64,000 bases of DNA from Emcibacter sp. (GCF_963675455.1 NZ_OY776217.1:2714001-2778000); one strand, 5' to 3'; positions 24,874 through 34,241 are shown, numbered from the stretch's first letter. Notes: generated from the sequence alone by a model not told the origin. A program made the numbers and translations.

Positions 24874-25991
24874 TGCAAGAAGACGTTATGGCGTCCCTGC
24901 CCGCTAATTGTCAGGCGACACTTACCATCGACCTGCCGGCTATCGTTGACAATTACCTGACTGTCCGCCAACTGGCCGGGGGAACGGATGCCGCCGCCAT
25001 GGTCAAGGCGGATGCTTATGGCATGGGGCTTTCCGAAGTCGCTCCGGCCCTGTTCCACGAAGCCGGTTGCCGGAATTTCTTTGTCGCGAACCTGGCCGAA
25101 GCCGTGGCTTTACGCAGTTATACACCGGATGCCTGCATCTATGTGCTAAACGGCTTATTTCCGGGGCACGAAGACTATTTTTCAGCGCATGATCTTCGTC
25201 CGGTCATCAACAGCCTGGAACAGCTTGAGCTCTGGAAAAAGTCCTGCGCCAGCCTGCCCTGCGCCCTGCATTTTGATACCGGCATTAACCGGCTTGGTTT
25301 TTCCCCGGACGAAACCGTCCAGTTGCTTCGCCAACCCAATAGTACCGGACAGGTCAATATCGCCCTGGTGATGAGCCACCTCGCCTGTGCCGACGATGAA
25401 CAGAACAGCCTCAATCTCAGACAGCTTGATGCCTTCCGAAAGATCACTTCCCATTTTCCCGGCATTCCGGCATCTCTGGCGAATTCCGGCGGCATTCTGC
25501 TTGGTCCCGAGTATCATTTTGATATGGTCCGGCCTGGTCTTTTGTTGTTCGGCGGCAATCCGTCCGCCTCGCAGCCGCTGCCCGCCGGCATCCGCCCGGC
25601 GTTCACCATAACCGGGAGGATCCTCCAGGTCCGGGAACTGCGCGAAGGCATGAGTGTGGGCTACGGTTCAGGCTGGACGGCCCCGCACAGAAGCCGCATC
25701 GCCATCGTTAATATCGGATATGCGGACGGTTACCTTCAGGTATTCAACAATGTTGGCCATCTTTATCTTCAGGGCAGTGAAGTGCCGGTCATTGGTCGGG
25801 TTTCCATGGATATGCTGGCTATCGATATTTCCGACGCGCCTTTCGCGGCTGTTTCCGAAGGTGATGAAATAGAACTGCTGGGACAGCATATTACACTTGA
25901 AAAGGCGTCCGAACTGTCTAACCTAAGCCAGTACGAGATTTTGACCGGCGTTCGGGAACGTTATCAAAGAGTCTATATACCGGTTAAATAG
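24873..25991 (+). CDS. alr: Alanine racemase
   Basis: A PLP enzyme that makes D-alanine for peptidoglycan. The PLP lysine is Lys45 in MVKADAYGMG and the catalytic Tyr lies in SVGYGSGW near residue 258. The 372-residue length is normal. The ATG at 24873 overlaps the dnaB stop (TGATG); a second ATG at 24888 is also possible. Confidence 0.96.
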   Translation: MQEDVMASLPANCQATLTIDLPAIVDNYLTVRQLAGGTDAAAMVKADAYGMGLSEVAPALFHEAGCRNFFVANLAEAVALRSYTPDACIYVLNGLFPGHEDYFSAHDLRPVINSLEQLELWKKSCASLPCALHFDTGINRLGFSPDETVQLLRQPNSTGQVNIALVMSHLACADDEQNSLNLRQLDAFRKITSHFPGIPASLANSGGILLGPEYHFDMVRPGLLLFGGNPSASQPLPAGIRPAFTITGRILQVRELREGMSVGYGSGWTAPHRSRIAIVNIGYADGYLQVFNNVGHLYLQGSEVPVIGRVSMDMLAIDISDAPFAAVSEGDEIELLGQHITLEKASELSNLSQYEILTGVRERYQRVYIPVK

Positions 25992-26009
25992 TTAGGGAAT
26001 ATCGGATAA

Positions 26010-26786
26010 ATGAATTTTCTTGCCAGAATTGGGCGTGTGGTATTTATGTTTCTGGAGGCTGCCGGACATTTGGGGCTTTTTGCCATATCGGCTGTCACAA
26101 ATATTTTTTCTCCGCCCTTTTATCCCCGCGCCCTTTTGCGACAAATGATTGTGATCGGCTATTACAGCCTGCCGGTGGTGGGCCTGACTGCTTTCTTCAC
26201 CGGGGCTGCCCTTGCCCTTAATATCTATGAAGGCGGATCCCGTTTTGACGCGGAAAGCGTTTTGCCGTCCATCGTGGTGATCGGTATCGTCCGCGAGCTG
26301 GGTCCGGTGCTTTGCGGCCTTATTGTCGCCGGCCGGGTCAGCGCCTCCATGGCAGCCGAAATTGGTACAATGCGGGTTACCGAGCAGATTGACGCCCTGT
26401 CCACCCTGTCCACAGATCCCTTCAAATATCTGGTTTCTCCCCGTATTCTGGCCACCCTTATCATGATGCCGTTCATGCTGGTTGTCGTGGCCGATACCAT
26501 CGGGGTGATGGGCGGTTTTCTGATTGCCACCGGCAAACTGGGGTTTAATCCCAGTGTCTATATGACCACCACCATGGATTTTCTGGAAGCCATCGATGTG
26601 AAGGCCAGCCTGACCAAAGGGGCCGTATTCGGTTTCGTCGTCGCCCTGATGGGCTGTTACCACGGCTATAACAGCCGCGGCGGCGCCCAGGGTGTCGGAA
26701 TTGCCACCACCAATGCGGTGGTATCCGCCTGTATCATGATTTTGTTCACTAATTATATCGTAACAGAGATGTTCTTTTCCACATGA
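26010..26786 (+). CDS. mlaE: MlaE-type lipid ABC transporter permease
   Basis: A 258-residue integral membrane protein with five or so hydrophobic segments. It shows the MlaE family core: IVRELGPVLCGLIVAGRVSA around 95-114 and EIGTMRVTEQIDAL at about 118-131. MlaE works with MlaF in moving phospholipids between inner membrane and periplasm. It overlaps the ATPase gene by four bases. No mlaD-type substrate-binding gene is adjacent. Confidence 0.92.
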   Translation: MNFLARIGRVVFMFLEAAGHLGLFAISAVTNIFSPPFYPRALLRQMIVIGYYSLPVVGLTAFFTGAALALNIYEGGSRFDAESVLPSIVVIGIVRELGPVLCGLIVAGRVSASMAAEIGTMRVTEQIDALSTLSTDPFKYLVSPRILATLIMMPFMLVVVADTIGVMGGFLIATGKLGFNPSVYMTTTMDFLEAIDVKASLTKGAVFGFVVALMGCYHGYNSRGGAQGVGIATTNAVVSACIMILFTNYIVTEMFFST

Positions 26787-27568
26787 CCCAACCCGAGATA
26801 ACACCAAAAATAAGCCTTAGAGGCGTTCGCAAGACTTTTGGCAGCAAGGTCGTCCTAGATAGTGTGGACCTGGATGTGATGCCCGGAGAATCCATGGTCA
26901 TTATCGGCGGCTCCGGCTCTGGCAAATCCGTGACCCTGAAATGCATTCTCGGCCTTTTGACTCCTGATTCCGGCAGCATAAAGATTGACGGCGAGGAAAC
27001 TGTCGGCATGAGGGGCAAGGACCGGCGCCGGATCATGGATAAATTCGGCATGCTGTTCCAGGGGGCGGCCCTGTTTGACAGCCTGCCCGTATGGGAAAAT
27101 GTATCCTTTCGTCTTCTGGCCGAAAAAAAATTATCCCGCAAAGATGCCAGGGAGCTCGCCATCGAGAAACTCCAGCGAGTTGGCCTTGAGGCCGATGTCG
27201 GTGCCCTAAGCCCGGCAGAATTGTCCGGCGGCATGCAGAAACGTGTGGGCCTTGCCCGGGCCATTGCCGACGAGCCGGAAATCATTTTCTTTGACGAACC
27301 GACAACCGGCCTTGACCCGATTATGGCCGATGTCATCAACGACCTGATTGTGGAATGTGTGAAGGATCTGGGCGCGACCGCACTCAGCATTACCCATGAT
27401 ATGGCCAGCGTCCGTAAAATCGCCGATAAATGCGCCATGATCTACAAGGGCAATATTATCTGGAGCGGTCCGAGAACCGACATCGATCAAAGCGGTAACG
27501 ATTATGTGGACCAATTCATCCATGGCCGGGCCGAAGGTCCGATCAAGATGGATATCCTGAAAGCCTGA
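26783..27568 (+). CDS. mlaF: MlaF-type ABC transporter ATP-binding protein
   Basis: A 261-residue ABC ATPase: Walker A GGSGSGKS at 42-49, signature LSGGMQKR at 148-154 and FDEPTTGLDP at 170-179. The phrase LFQGAALFDSLPVWENV (91-107) is diagnostic of the MlaF/Ttg2A group. It is the energising partner of the permease just upstream, coupled through an ATGA overlap, and is followed four bases later by radA. Confidence 0.93.
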   Translation: MTQPEITPKISLRGVRKTFGSKVVLDSVDLDVMPGESMVIIGGSGSGKSVTLKCILGLLTPDSGSIKIDGEETVGMRGKDRRRIMDKFGMLFQGAALFDSLPVWENVSFRLLAEKKLSRKDARELAIEKLQRVGLEADVGALSPAELSGGMQKRVGLARAIADEPEIIFFDEPTTGLDPIMADVINDLIVECVKDLGATALSITHDMASVRKIADKCAMIYKGNIIWSGPRTDIDQSGNDYVDQFIHGRAEGPIKMDILKA

Positions 27569-27572
27569 TGTA

Positions 27573-28952
27573 ATGGCCAAATCCCGTCGCACATATGTCT
27601 GCCAGTCCTGCGGCAGCGTCACATCCAAATGGATGGGCCAATGCGAATCCTGCGGCGAATGGAACAGCATTGTCGAGGAAGCCGACCAAAGCCTGCCCAG
27701 CGGGCTCGGCAAAGGATCCTCGCCGGCCAAGGGCACGGTGATCGAACTTGGTGACCTGCAGGGTACGGAAACCCCGCCCGCCCGCATGATGTCTGGCATG
27801 GCTGAATTCGACCGGGCCTGTGGCAGCGGCCTGGTGCCGGGTTCTGCCACCCTGATCGGCGGCGATCCGGGCATCGGTAAATCTACCATCCTGTTGCAGG
27901 CCATGGCCCGTCTTGCCGGCGCCGGTCATCATACCGTTTATATTTCCGGCGAGGAATCCACCAGCCAGGTCCGCATGCGGGCCAAGCGGCTCGGGCTGGA
28001 GGAAAACCCGGTCAAGCTGGGGTCGGAAACCAACCTGCGCAATATCATTGCCACCCTGGAACATGGCGACCTGCCGCAGGTGGTTGTCATTGATTCCATT
28101 CAGACCATGTTCGCCGATACCATTGAATCCGCCCCCGGCACCGTCGCCCAGGTCAGGACCTGCGCCCAGGAGCTGATCCGTTTCGCCAAACGACGTAATG
28201 TCGCTGTGGTACTGGTCGGCCATGTCACCAAGGACGGCCAGATTGCCGGACCACGGGTGCTGGAACATATGGTCGATACGGTGCTCTATTTCGAAGGCGA
28301 TCGCGGTCACCAGTTCAGAATTCTGCGCGCGGTCAAGAACCGCTTCGGCGGCACCGATGAGATCGGTGTCTTTGAGATGAGCGACATGGGGCTGCAGGAA
28401 GTCCATAATCCCTCGACCCTGTTCCTCGGCAACCATACCGGCGATGTGGCCGGTTCCGCAGTCTTTGCCGGCATGGAGGGGTCAAGGCCCATGCTGGTGG
28501 AAATCCAGGCGCTGGTGGCGCCCTCCTCGCTTGGCACGCCACGCCGGGCGGTTGTCGGCTGGGATTCTGGCCGCCTGGCCATGATCATCGCCGTCCTCGA
28601 CGCTCGTTGCGGGCTTGGACTTGGCGCCTTTGATATATACCTGAATGTGGCAGGCGGGTTGCGAATCTCGGAACCAGGCGCGGACATGGCCGTCGCCGCC
28701 GCCCTCATTTCGTCACTTTCGGGGTATTCTATCGCAAAAAACACGGTATTGTTCGGCGAGATCAGTCTGTCCGGAGAAATCAGACCTGTGGGCCAGGCCG
28801 ACGCCCGGCTGAAAGAATCCGCCAAGCTTGGCTTTGAACAGGCCTACATCCCGGCCAATATCAAGCAAAAGGGCAAGGAACTGCGGACGGTGGAGCTCGA
28901 TGAGATCCGTAAACTTGTTGACCTGATCGCCGCAGATCTGGAGGAACATTGA
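27573..28952 (+). CDS. radA: DNA repair protein RadA
   Basis: A RecA-related helicase that extends branch migration in recombination. The 459-residue protein has an N-terminal zinc finger (Cys10, Cys13, Cys24, Cys27), Walker A GGDPGIGKST at 96-105, the RadA motif KNRFG, and a C-terminal Lon-protease-like domain that starts around 285. It is linked to cvpA by a TGATG overlap. Confidence 0.97.
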   Translation: MAKSRRTYVCQSCGSVTSKWMGQCESCGEWNSIVEEADQSLPSGLGKGSSPAKGTVIELGDLQGTETPPARMMSGMAEFDRACGSGLVPGSATLIGGDPGIGKSTILLQAMARLAGAGHHTVYISGEESTSQVRMRAKRLGLEENPVKLGSETNLRNIIATLEHGDLPQVVVIDSIQTMFADTIESAPGTVAQVRTCAQELIRFAKRRNVAVVLVGHVTKDGQIAGPRVLEHMVDTVLYFEGDRGHQFRILRAVKNRFGGTDEIGVFEMSDMGLQEVHNPSTLFLGNHTGDVAGSAVFAGMEGSRPMLVEIQALVAPSSLGTPRRAVVGWDSGRLAMIIAVLDARCGLGLGAFDIYLNVAGGLRISEPGADMAVAAALISSLSGYSIAKNTVLFGEISLSGEIRPVGQADARLKESAKLGFEQAYIPANIKQKGKELRTVELDEIRKLVDLIAADLEEH

Positions 28953-29596
28953 TGGAAGGCCTGCTGAACCCGTTTGACGTGATAGTAATCTCGACGTTGT
29001 TGATTTCCGGCATTGTCTCCTGGACCAAGGGTTTTACCACCGAGGCCCTGAGCCTCGGCGCCTGGGCGGGGGCCGCGATCATCACGCTGCAGGGTCATCC
29101 GATCGCCTCGCCCTATGCTTACGAGCTGATCCAGCCGGAACTCATGGCCGACATCATTACCTATGCGCTGCTGGGTGTGGTCAGCCTGGTGGTTCTGAAG
29201 CTGATCGCCGGCGCCATCGGCCGGAAGATCAAGGAAAGCCATGTCGGCGCCCTCGACCGCGGTCTGGGGATCCTGTTCGGCACCCTGCGGGGCATGCTGC
29301 TGATCTGTTTCATTTATCTTTTGACCACGCCGTTCATTTCAGCGAAGAATTATCCGGACTGGTACAAGGAAGCCAAGTCCCGGCCGCTGGTCGAATATGG
29401 CGCCAGCATGCTGAATGCCATGAATCCCTACAAGGACGATATCGACCTGGATGAAACCAGAAAGGATATCGAGGCGCTGGAGCGGCTCAAAAAGATGATG
29501 CCCTCCTTTCCCGGCAGCGCCAAAAAAGAAGACGGTTATGACAAGGACAGTACCGAAGAGATGGATGATCTGTTCAAGAAACTCTCAGATGAGTAA
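28952..29596 (+). CDS. cvpA: CvpA family membrane protein
   Basis: A 214-residue membrane protein with four hydrophobic segments in the first 130 residues (starts MEGLLNPFDVIVI) and a charged cytoplasmic tail. The ATG at 28952 overlaps the radA stop and has GGAGGA seven bases upstream; a TTG one codon earlier is less likely. CvpA is commonly next to purF and is needed for colicin V production in E. coli; its general role concerns envelope integrity. Confidence 0.9.
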   Translation: MEGLLNPFDVIVISTLLISGIVSWTKGFTTEALSLGAWAGAAIITLQGHPIASPYAYELIQPELMADIITYALLGVVSLVVLKLIAGAIGRKIKESHVGALDRGLGILFGTLRGMLLICFIYLLTTPFISAKNYPDWYKEAKSRPLVEYGASMLNAMNPYKDDIDLDETRKDIEALERLKKMMPSFPGSAKKEDGYDKDSTEEMDDLFKKLSDE

Positions 29597-29688
29597 AAAA
29601 AGGTTCACATAGAAACCGTTTCGACATATAACGCCCCAGAGGCCATCACACAATTGACGCTCAACAAACTTTGTGACGAGTTGACCAT

Positions 29689-31179
29689 ATGACGGAAATT
29701 ACTGCTCCCCAAAACGACTCCGAGGACCTTAGCGGAACAAATCCCTTTGATGACGATAAACTGCATGAGGAATGCGGTGTCTTCGGCATCTATAACCATG
29801 CGGAATCCGCCGCCCATACGGTGCTCGGCCTGCATGCCCTGCAGCACCGCGGCCAGGAAGCCGCCGGCATCGTGGCCTTTGACGGCAAGAACTTTCATTC
29901 CCATAAATGCATGGGCCATGTGGCCGACAACTTCAACAGCCAGAAGGTAATCCAGGCCCTGCCCGGCATGTCCGCCATCGGCCATGTGCGTTATTCCACC
30001 ACCGGTGGTTCGGCCATGCGCAATATCCAGCCGCTGTTTGCCGACCTGTCCTCCGGCGGTTTTGCCGTCGCCCATAACGGCAACCTGACCAATGCCTGGA
30101 CCCTGCGCAAGCTGCTGGTGGAAAAAGGCGCTATTTTCCAGTCCACTTCGGATTCGGAAGTGATGATCCACCTGGTGGCAACCAGTACCTATACCAACCT
30201 GATTGACCGGGTCATTGATGCCCTGCGCCGCATCGAAGGCGCCTATTCCGTTGTGGCGCTGTCCCAGAAAAAGCTGATCGGCGCCCGCGACCCGCTTGGT
30301 GTGCGTCCGCTGGTGCTCGGCAAGCTGTCCGATGATACCTATATCTTTGCCTCGGAAACCTGCGCCCTCGACATTATCGGCGCGGACTATATTCGTGACG
30401 TGGAGCCCGGTGAACTTATTGTCATTGATGCGGACGGGTTCAAATCCCACTTTCCATTCCCGAGGCTGAAATCCCGGGCCTGTATCTTTGAACATGTCTA
30501 TTTTTCCCGCCCGGACAGCATCACCAGCAATGGCAGCATTTACAACGTCCGTAAAAACATCGGCAAGGAGCTTGCCAAGGAAAGTCTGGTTGACGCCGAT
30601 CTGGTGATTCCGGTGCCCGATTCCGGTGTGCCGGCCGCCATTGGCTATGCCCAGCAGTCCGGCATCCCGTTCGAACTCGGCATCATCCGCAACCATTATG
30701 TGGGACGGACCTTCATTGAACCGTCGGACCAGATCCGCCATCTGGGCGTGAAGCTGAAGCACAATGCCAACAAGCCGGAAATCGAAGGCAAACGCATTAT
30801 CCTGATTGATGACAGTATCGTGCGCGGCACGACTTCCGTTAAAATCGTCGAAATGATGCGCGCTGCCGGGGCCAAGGAAGTGCATATGCGCATCGCCAGC
30901 CCGCCCACCACCAACAGCTGCTTCTACGGCGTGGATACGCCACAGAAAGACAAGCTCCTCGCCTCCCGCATGAGCGTCGAGGAAATGGCCAAATATATCA
31001 AGGCCGACAGCCTCGCCTTCGTCAGCATTGACGGCCTGTACCGGGCTGTTGGCGAAACCAGCCGCGACGATGACAGTCCGCAATATTGCGACGCCTGCTT
31101 CAGCGGCGACTATCCGACCCGCCTCACTGACGAGGAACTGGGCCAGGATAACAAGCAATTCTCGTTTCTTACAGATTAA
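29689..31179 (+). CDS. purF: Amidophosphoribosyltransferase
   Basis: First step of de novo purine synthesis: PRPP plus glutamine to phosphoribosylamine. The 496-residue protein has a 28-residue propeptide before the catalytic Cys29 in ECGVFGIYN, an N-terminal glutamine amidotransferase and a C-terminal PRPP domain with IILIDDSIVRGTT. It follows cvpA, a conserved pairing. Confidence 0.97.
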   Translation: MTEITAPQNDSEDLSGTNPFDDDKLHEECGVFGIYNHAESAAHTVLGLHALQHRGQEAAGIVAFDGKNFHSHKCMGHVADNFNSQKVIQALPGMSAIGHVRYSTTGGSAMRNIQPLFADLSSGGFAVAHNGNLTNAWTLRKLLVEKGAIFQSTSDSEVMIHLVATSTYTNLIDRVIDALRRIEGAYSVVALSQKKLIGARDPLGVRPLVLGKLSDDTYIFASETCALDIIGADYIRDVEPGELIVIDADGFKSHFPFPRLKSRACIFEHVYFSRPDSITSNGSIYNVRKNIGKELAKESLVDADLVIPVPDSGVPAAIGYAQQSGIPFELGIIRNHYVGRTFIEPSDQIRHLGVKLKHNANKPEIEGKRIILIDDSIVRGTTSVKIVEMMRAAGAKEVHMRIASPPTTNSCFYGVDTPQKDKLLASRMSVEEMAKYIKADSLAFVSIDGLYRAVGETSRDDDSPQYCDACFSGDYPTRLTDEELGQDNKQFSFLTD

Positions 31180-31199
31180 CGGCGGCGAACGGACTGAGC

Positions 31200-31919
31200 A
31201 TGGGTAAACTTGACGGAAAAATCGCCCTCATTACCGGGGCCTCCCGCGGTATCGGTCGTGAAGTGGCTCTGGAATTCGCCCGTGAAGGCGCAGAGGTCAT
31301 CCTGGTCGCCCGAACCGTCGGGGCCCTTGAGGAAATGGACGATCGCATCAAGGCGGAAACCGGCCGGGAAGCTACCCTCGTGCCGCTTGACATCACCGAC
31401 TATGACGGCATCGACCGTCTGGGCGCAGCGCTCTACGAAAAATTCGGCAGGCTGGATATTCTGGTCGGCAATGCCGGCGCGCTGGGCGTCCTGTCCCCGG
31501 TCAGCCACATTGCCCCCAAGGACTGGGACACACTGGTCAATGTGAATATCACGGCCAATTACCGCCTGATCCGCTCACTGGAGCCGCTGCTCAAGGCCTC
31601 AGACGCCGGTCGGGCTGTTTTTGTCACCTCCGGCGCCGCGCACAAGAGTAAACCCTATTGGGGCGGCTATGCCATGAGCAAGGCGGCGCTTGAGGTGCTG
31701 GTGAAAACCTGGGCCGAGGAAATGAAAATCACCGGCATCAGGGCAAACCTGATTAACCCGGGCCCGATGAGAACCCACATGCGCGCCAAGGCCATGCCCG
31801 GCGAGGATCCGGAAAGCATTCCCCATCCCCGTGAAATCGCCCCGATGTTTGTGGACATGTGTTCTGAGGCGTTCAGCGAAACCGGCCAGGTGTTTGATTT
31901 CCGCGAGTGGAAGAAGTAG
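31200..31919 (+). CDS. SDR family oxidoreductase downstream of purF
   Basis: A 239-residue classical short-chain dehydrogenase: TGASRGIG at 12-19, NAG at 91-93, Ser144, Tyr157 and Lys161. It begins 21 bases after purF and is likely in the same transcript. The substrate is unknown. The next DNA is A/T-rich and differs in composition. Confidence 0.9.
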   Translation: MGKLDGKIALITGASRGIGREVALEFAREGAEVILVARTVGALEEMDDRIKAETGREATLVPLDITDYDGIDRLGAALYEKFGRLDILVGNAGALGVLSPVSHIAPKDWDTLVNVNITANYRLIRSLEPLLKASDAGRAVFVTSGAAHKSKPYWGGYAMSKAALEVLVKTWAEEMKITGIRANLINPGPMRTHMRAKAMPGEDPESIPHPREIAPMFVDMCSEAFSETGQVFDFREWKK

Positions 31920-31971
31920 CTACAGGCTAGCACCCATCACTACCATTGATTGCACTAAATATATTTGCCTG

Positions 31972-32007
31972 ATAGCATTTAGTTTTCTTTAGAAAGACTA
32001 ATGCTAT
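31972..32007 (+). promoter_or_regulatory. Hairpin covering the start codon of the HEPN-like gene
   Basis: ATAGCATTTAGT (31972-31983) pairs with ACTAATGCTAT (31997-32007) with one bulged T, and TTTCT/AGAAA extends the stem inwards. The 3' arm includes the first two bases of the ATG at 32006 and the place where a ribosome site should be. Folding would hide the start. Confidence 0.5.
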
Positions 32008-32626
32008 GGCGAAAAACAAAGAAGTATGGATTCGAACTGATGAAACAAACGAGTTTCTCGGAGATTTAAAACATCTTTCTCACCTCCTCAAGTTAGTTCT
32101 CGATAATCCCGCAACCTGGAAGTGGGTAATACTTACCTTACATAATACTCTTGAAGGTGCGCTGATTTGCCACATCGGCGGTCACGATACTTCTGGCACA
32201 CTATACTTAACCCCCGCCAGTGCAAAAGCAGTTTTGGAAAGGTTAAATGATCGAGATAGGCAGTTGCAAAATATGCCTTGGCCCAAAGAAAAATTATTGC
32301 CGATGAACGAGCTATACAAATTAGCAAAAAAAGAAAAATACCTTACTGAGGCTCATGCAATCGAACCAAATACATCAATGGATTTCTCAATAAAAATACT
32401 ACATGAGCATAGAAATCTTTTGGATCACTTCAGACCTCAAGGTTTGTCTATGGACATTTGTGGCCTACCACAAATTTTGAGCGATTTTTGTGAGATAATA
32501 AAACAATTCACTTATAGAAAAGCAACTACATGTTCGCGGCTTCCAGACCATAAAGAAATTATTCAACTAAATTTGGATGCCATACAAAGTGATGTGAAGA
32601 GAATTGCCGCTCACTGGGCCTCCTGA
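32006..32626 (+). CDS. HEPN-like protein, probably acquired
   Basis: A 206-residue soluble protein. The segment HEHRNLLDHFRPQGLS holds R136-x4-H141, which fits the Rx4-6H motif of HEPN domains, and the N-terminal helices (VWIRTDETNEFLGDL, then TWKWVILTLHNTLEGAL) resemble a family of small uncharacterised HEPN-like proteins. HEPN proteins are often RNases in toxin or defence systems, but many are not, so no activity is claimed. The DNA is visibly richer in A and T than on either side. It has no partner gene; palindromic repeats follow. Confidence 0.65.
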   Translation: MAKNKEVWIRTDETNEFLGDLKHLSHLLKLVLDNPATWKWVILTLHNTLEGALICHIGGHDTSGTLYLTPASAKAVLERLNDRDRQLQNMPWPKEKLLPMNELYKLAKKEKYLTEAHAIEPNTSMDFSIKILHEHRNLLDHFRPQGLSMDICGLPQILSDFCEIIKQFTYRKATTCSRLPDHKEIIQLNLDAIQSDVKRIAAHWAS

Positions 32627-32650
32627 CGCAGTCTTTTCGAACTTAACATG

Positions 32651-32787
32651 GATTCCCGATCAGGTCGGGAATGACGATGGAGTTAGCGGATAAAGTGTCG
32701 TCATTCCTGCGAAAGCAGGAATCCATAGCTCGTCTTGAAAGTTTTCTCAGGCTGTGAAATGGACCCCGGCTTTCGCCGGGGTGACGG
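32651..32787. repeat. Cluster of three palindromic intergenic repeats
   Basis: Three 8-bp-stem hairpins share the frame GGAT/C...TGACG. Unit 1 pairs ATTCCCGA (32652-32659) with TCGGGAAT (32665-32672). Unit 2 is inverted: ATTCCTGC (32703-32710) with GCAGGAAT (32715-32722). Unit 3 pairs ACCCCGGC (32763-32770) with GCCGGGGT (32775-32782). They look like a REP/MITE-type dispersed repeat common between proteobacterial genes. Confidence 0.8.
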
Positions 32788-32797
32788 ATGGAGAGAA

Positions 32798-34219
32798 TTA
32801 TTTCTTCTTGTGATAGGGATTATCGCCACTGCGCAGCAGAATCCGGATCGGCACACCGGGCAGCTCAAAGTCCCACCTGAGTTCATTCATCAGATAGCGC
32901 TGGTAGCTGTCGGCCACATCCTTTGACCGGTTGCAGAAGATAGCAAAGGTCGGCGGCCGGGTTTTCACCTGGGTCATATAGCGCATTTTGATACGACGGC
33001 CACTGACCGACGGGGCCGGATGATATTCGGTGGTTTCGGCGAGCCAGCGGTTGAGCTTGGAGGTGCTGATGCGCCGGTTCCACAAACGGTAGGCCTCAAA
33101 GACCGCCGGCATCAGCTTGTCAATGCCGCGCCCGGTCAGCGCGCTGATCGGCACCACCGGAATGCCCTTGACCTGCGGCAGGGTATGTTCCAGCTTCTCG
33201 GCAATGTCTTTCAGGACTTCCTGGCGGTTTTCAATCAGGTCATATTTGTTGAGCGCCAGCACCAGGGCCCGGCCTTCCTGCACGATCAGGCTGGCAATGC
33301 TCAGGTCCTGCCGTTCGAACGGCATGGTGGCGTCAATCATCAGGACGACGACCTCGGCAAAGTTCAGCGCCCTGATGGTATCGGCGACGGACAGCTTTTC
33401 CAGTTTTTCCTGGACTTTTGCTTTCCGGCGAAGACCCGCGGTATCAAACATACGGATTTCCCGGCCTTCATAGTCGAAACTGACGCCGATGGTATCGCGG
33501 GTCAGGCCGGCTTCCGGCCCGGTGATCTGCCGTTCCTCGCCCAGGATCCTGTTGACCAGGGTGGATTTACCCACGTTGGGACGGCCGACAATGGCCATCT
33601 GCAACGGCTGGCTGTTGTCCAGTATTTCACTGGCAGCCTCGTCTTCTTCGCTGACTTCGCCTTCGATGGCGACAGAGAAACTGGTGACTTCTTCCTCACC
33701 GTCGGCATCTACATCAATGCCCAGTTCACGGATCTTTTCATCAAAGGCCTCGATCAGGTCGGCCAGTCCCTCGCCGTGCTCGGCAGAGACCGGAATAGGC
33801 TCCCCGAGCCCGAGGCTGAAAGCGTCATAGAGTCCCTCTTGCCCGGCCCGGCCCTCGGCCTTGTTGGCGAGCAGGATCATCGGGTGATTGCCCCGGCGCA
33901 GAAGTTCGGCGAAATGTTTGTCGAGCGGGGTCACCCCGGCCCGGGCGTCGATCATGAACAGGGAGAAATCGGCTTCGGCGATGGCTTTTTCAGTCTGCTG
34001 CCACATGCGGGCGGACAGGCTGGCTTCCTTGCCTTCCTCAAGCCCGGCGGTATCAATGATCTTGAATTTATAATGGCCGAGTGAGCCCATGGCTTCCCGG
34101 CGGTCGCGGGTCACCCCCGGCGTATCGTCGACAATAGCCAGCCGTTTACCAACCAGACGGTTGAACAAGGTGGATTTTCCGACATTCGGCCGGCCGATGA
34201 TGGCGATAGTGAGGCCCAT
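32798..34219 (-). CDS. der: GTPase Der (EngA)
   Basis: A 50S assembly GTPase with two G domains in tandem. GRPNVGKST appears at 9-17 and again near 213-221, with DTPG/DTAG switches and NKAE and NKYD specificity motifs, then a KH-like C-terminal domain. An acidic insert (about 165-200) separates the two GTPase domains. The 473-residue length is normal. Confidence 0.97.
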   Translation of the reverse strand: MGLTIAIIGRPNVGKSTLFNRLVGKRLAIVDDTPGVTRDRREAMGSLGHYKFKIIDTAGLEEGKEASLSARMWQQTEKAIAEADFSLFMIDARAGVTPLDKHFAELLRRGNHPMILLANKAEGRAGQEGLYDAFSLGLGEPIPVSAEHGEGLADLIEAFDEKIRELGIDVDADGEEEVTSFSVAIEGEVSEEDEAASEILDNSQPLQMAIVGRPNVGKSTLVNRILGEERQITGPEAGLTRDTIGVSFDYEGREIRMFDTAGLRRKAKVQEKLEKLSVADTIRALNFAEVVVLMIDATMPFERQDLSIASLIVQEGRALVLALNKYDLIENRQEVLKDIAEKLEHTLPQVKGIPVVPISALTGRGIDKLMPAVFEAYRLWNRRISTSKLNRWLAETTEYHPAPSVSGRRIKMRYMTQVKTRPPTFAIFCNRSKDVADSYQRYLMNELRWDFELPGVPIRILLRSGDNPYHKKK

Positions 34220-34241
34220 TTTTCTGTACCTGTAAAAGAAA

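Noticed and set aside
29605..31158. A 517-codon open frame on the minus strand opposite purF
   Set aside because: It lies wholly within purF, which has clear catalytic motifs. The antisense protein is rich in His, Gly and Asp with no recognisable domain, as expected for the complement of a GC-rich gene.
32640..32800. CRISPR array at the palindromic repeats
   Set aside because: There are only three units, they differ in sequence and orientation, and no regular spacers or cas genes are present.
33020..34084. A 354-codon plus-strand frame opposite der
   Set aside because: It is antisense to the two GTPase domains of Der and shows no domain of its own.
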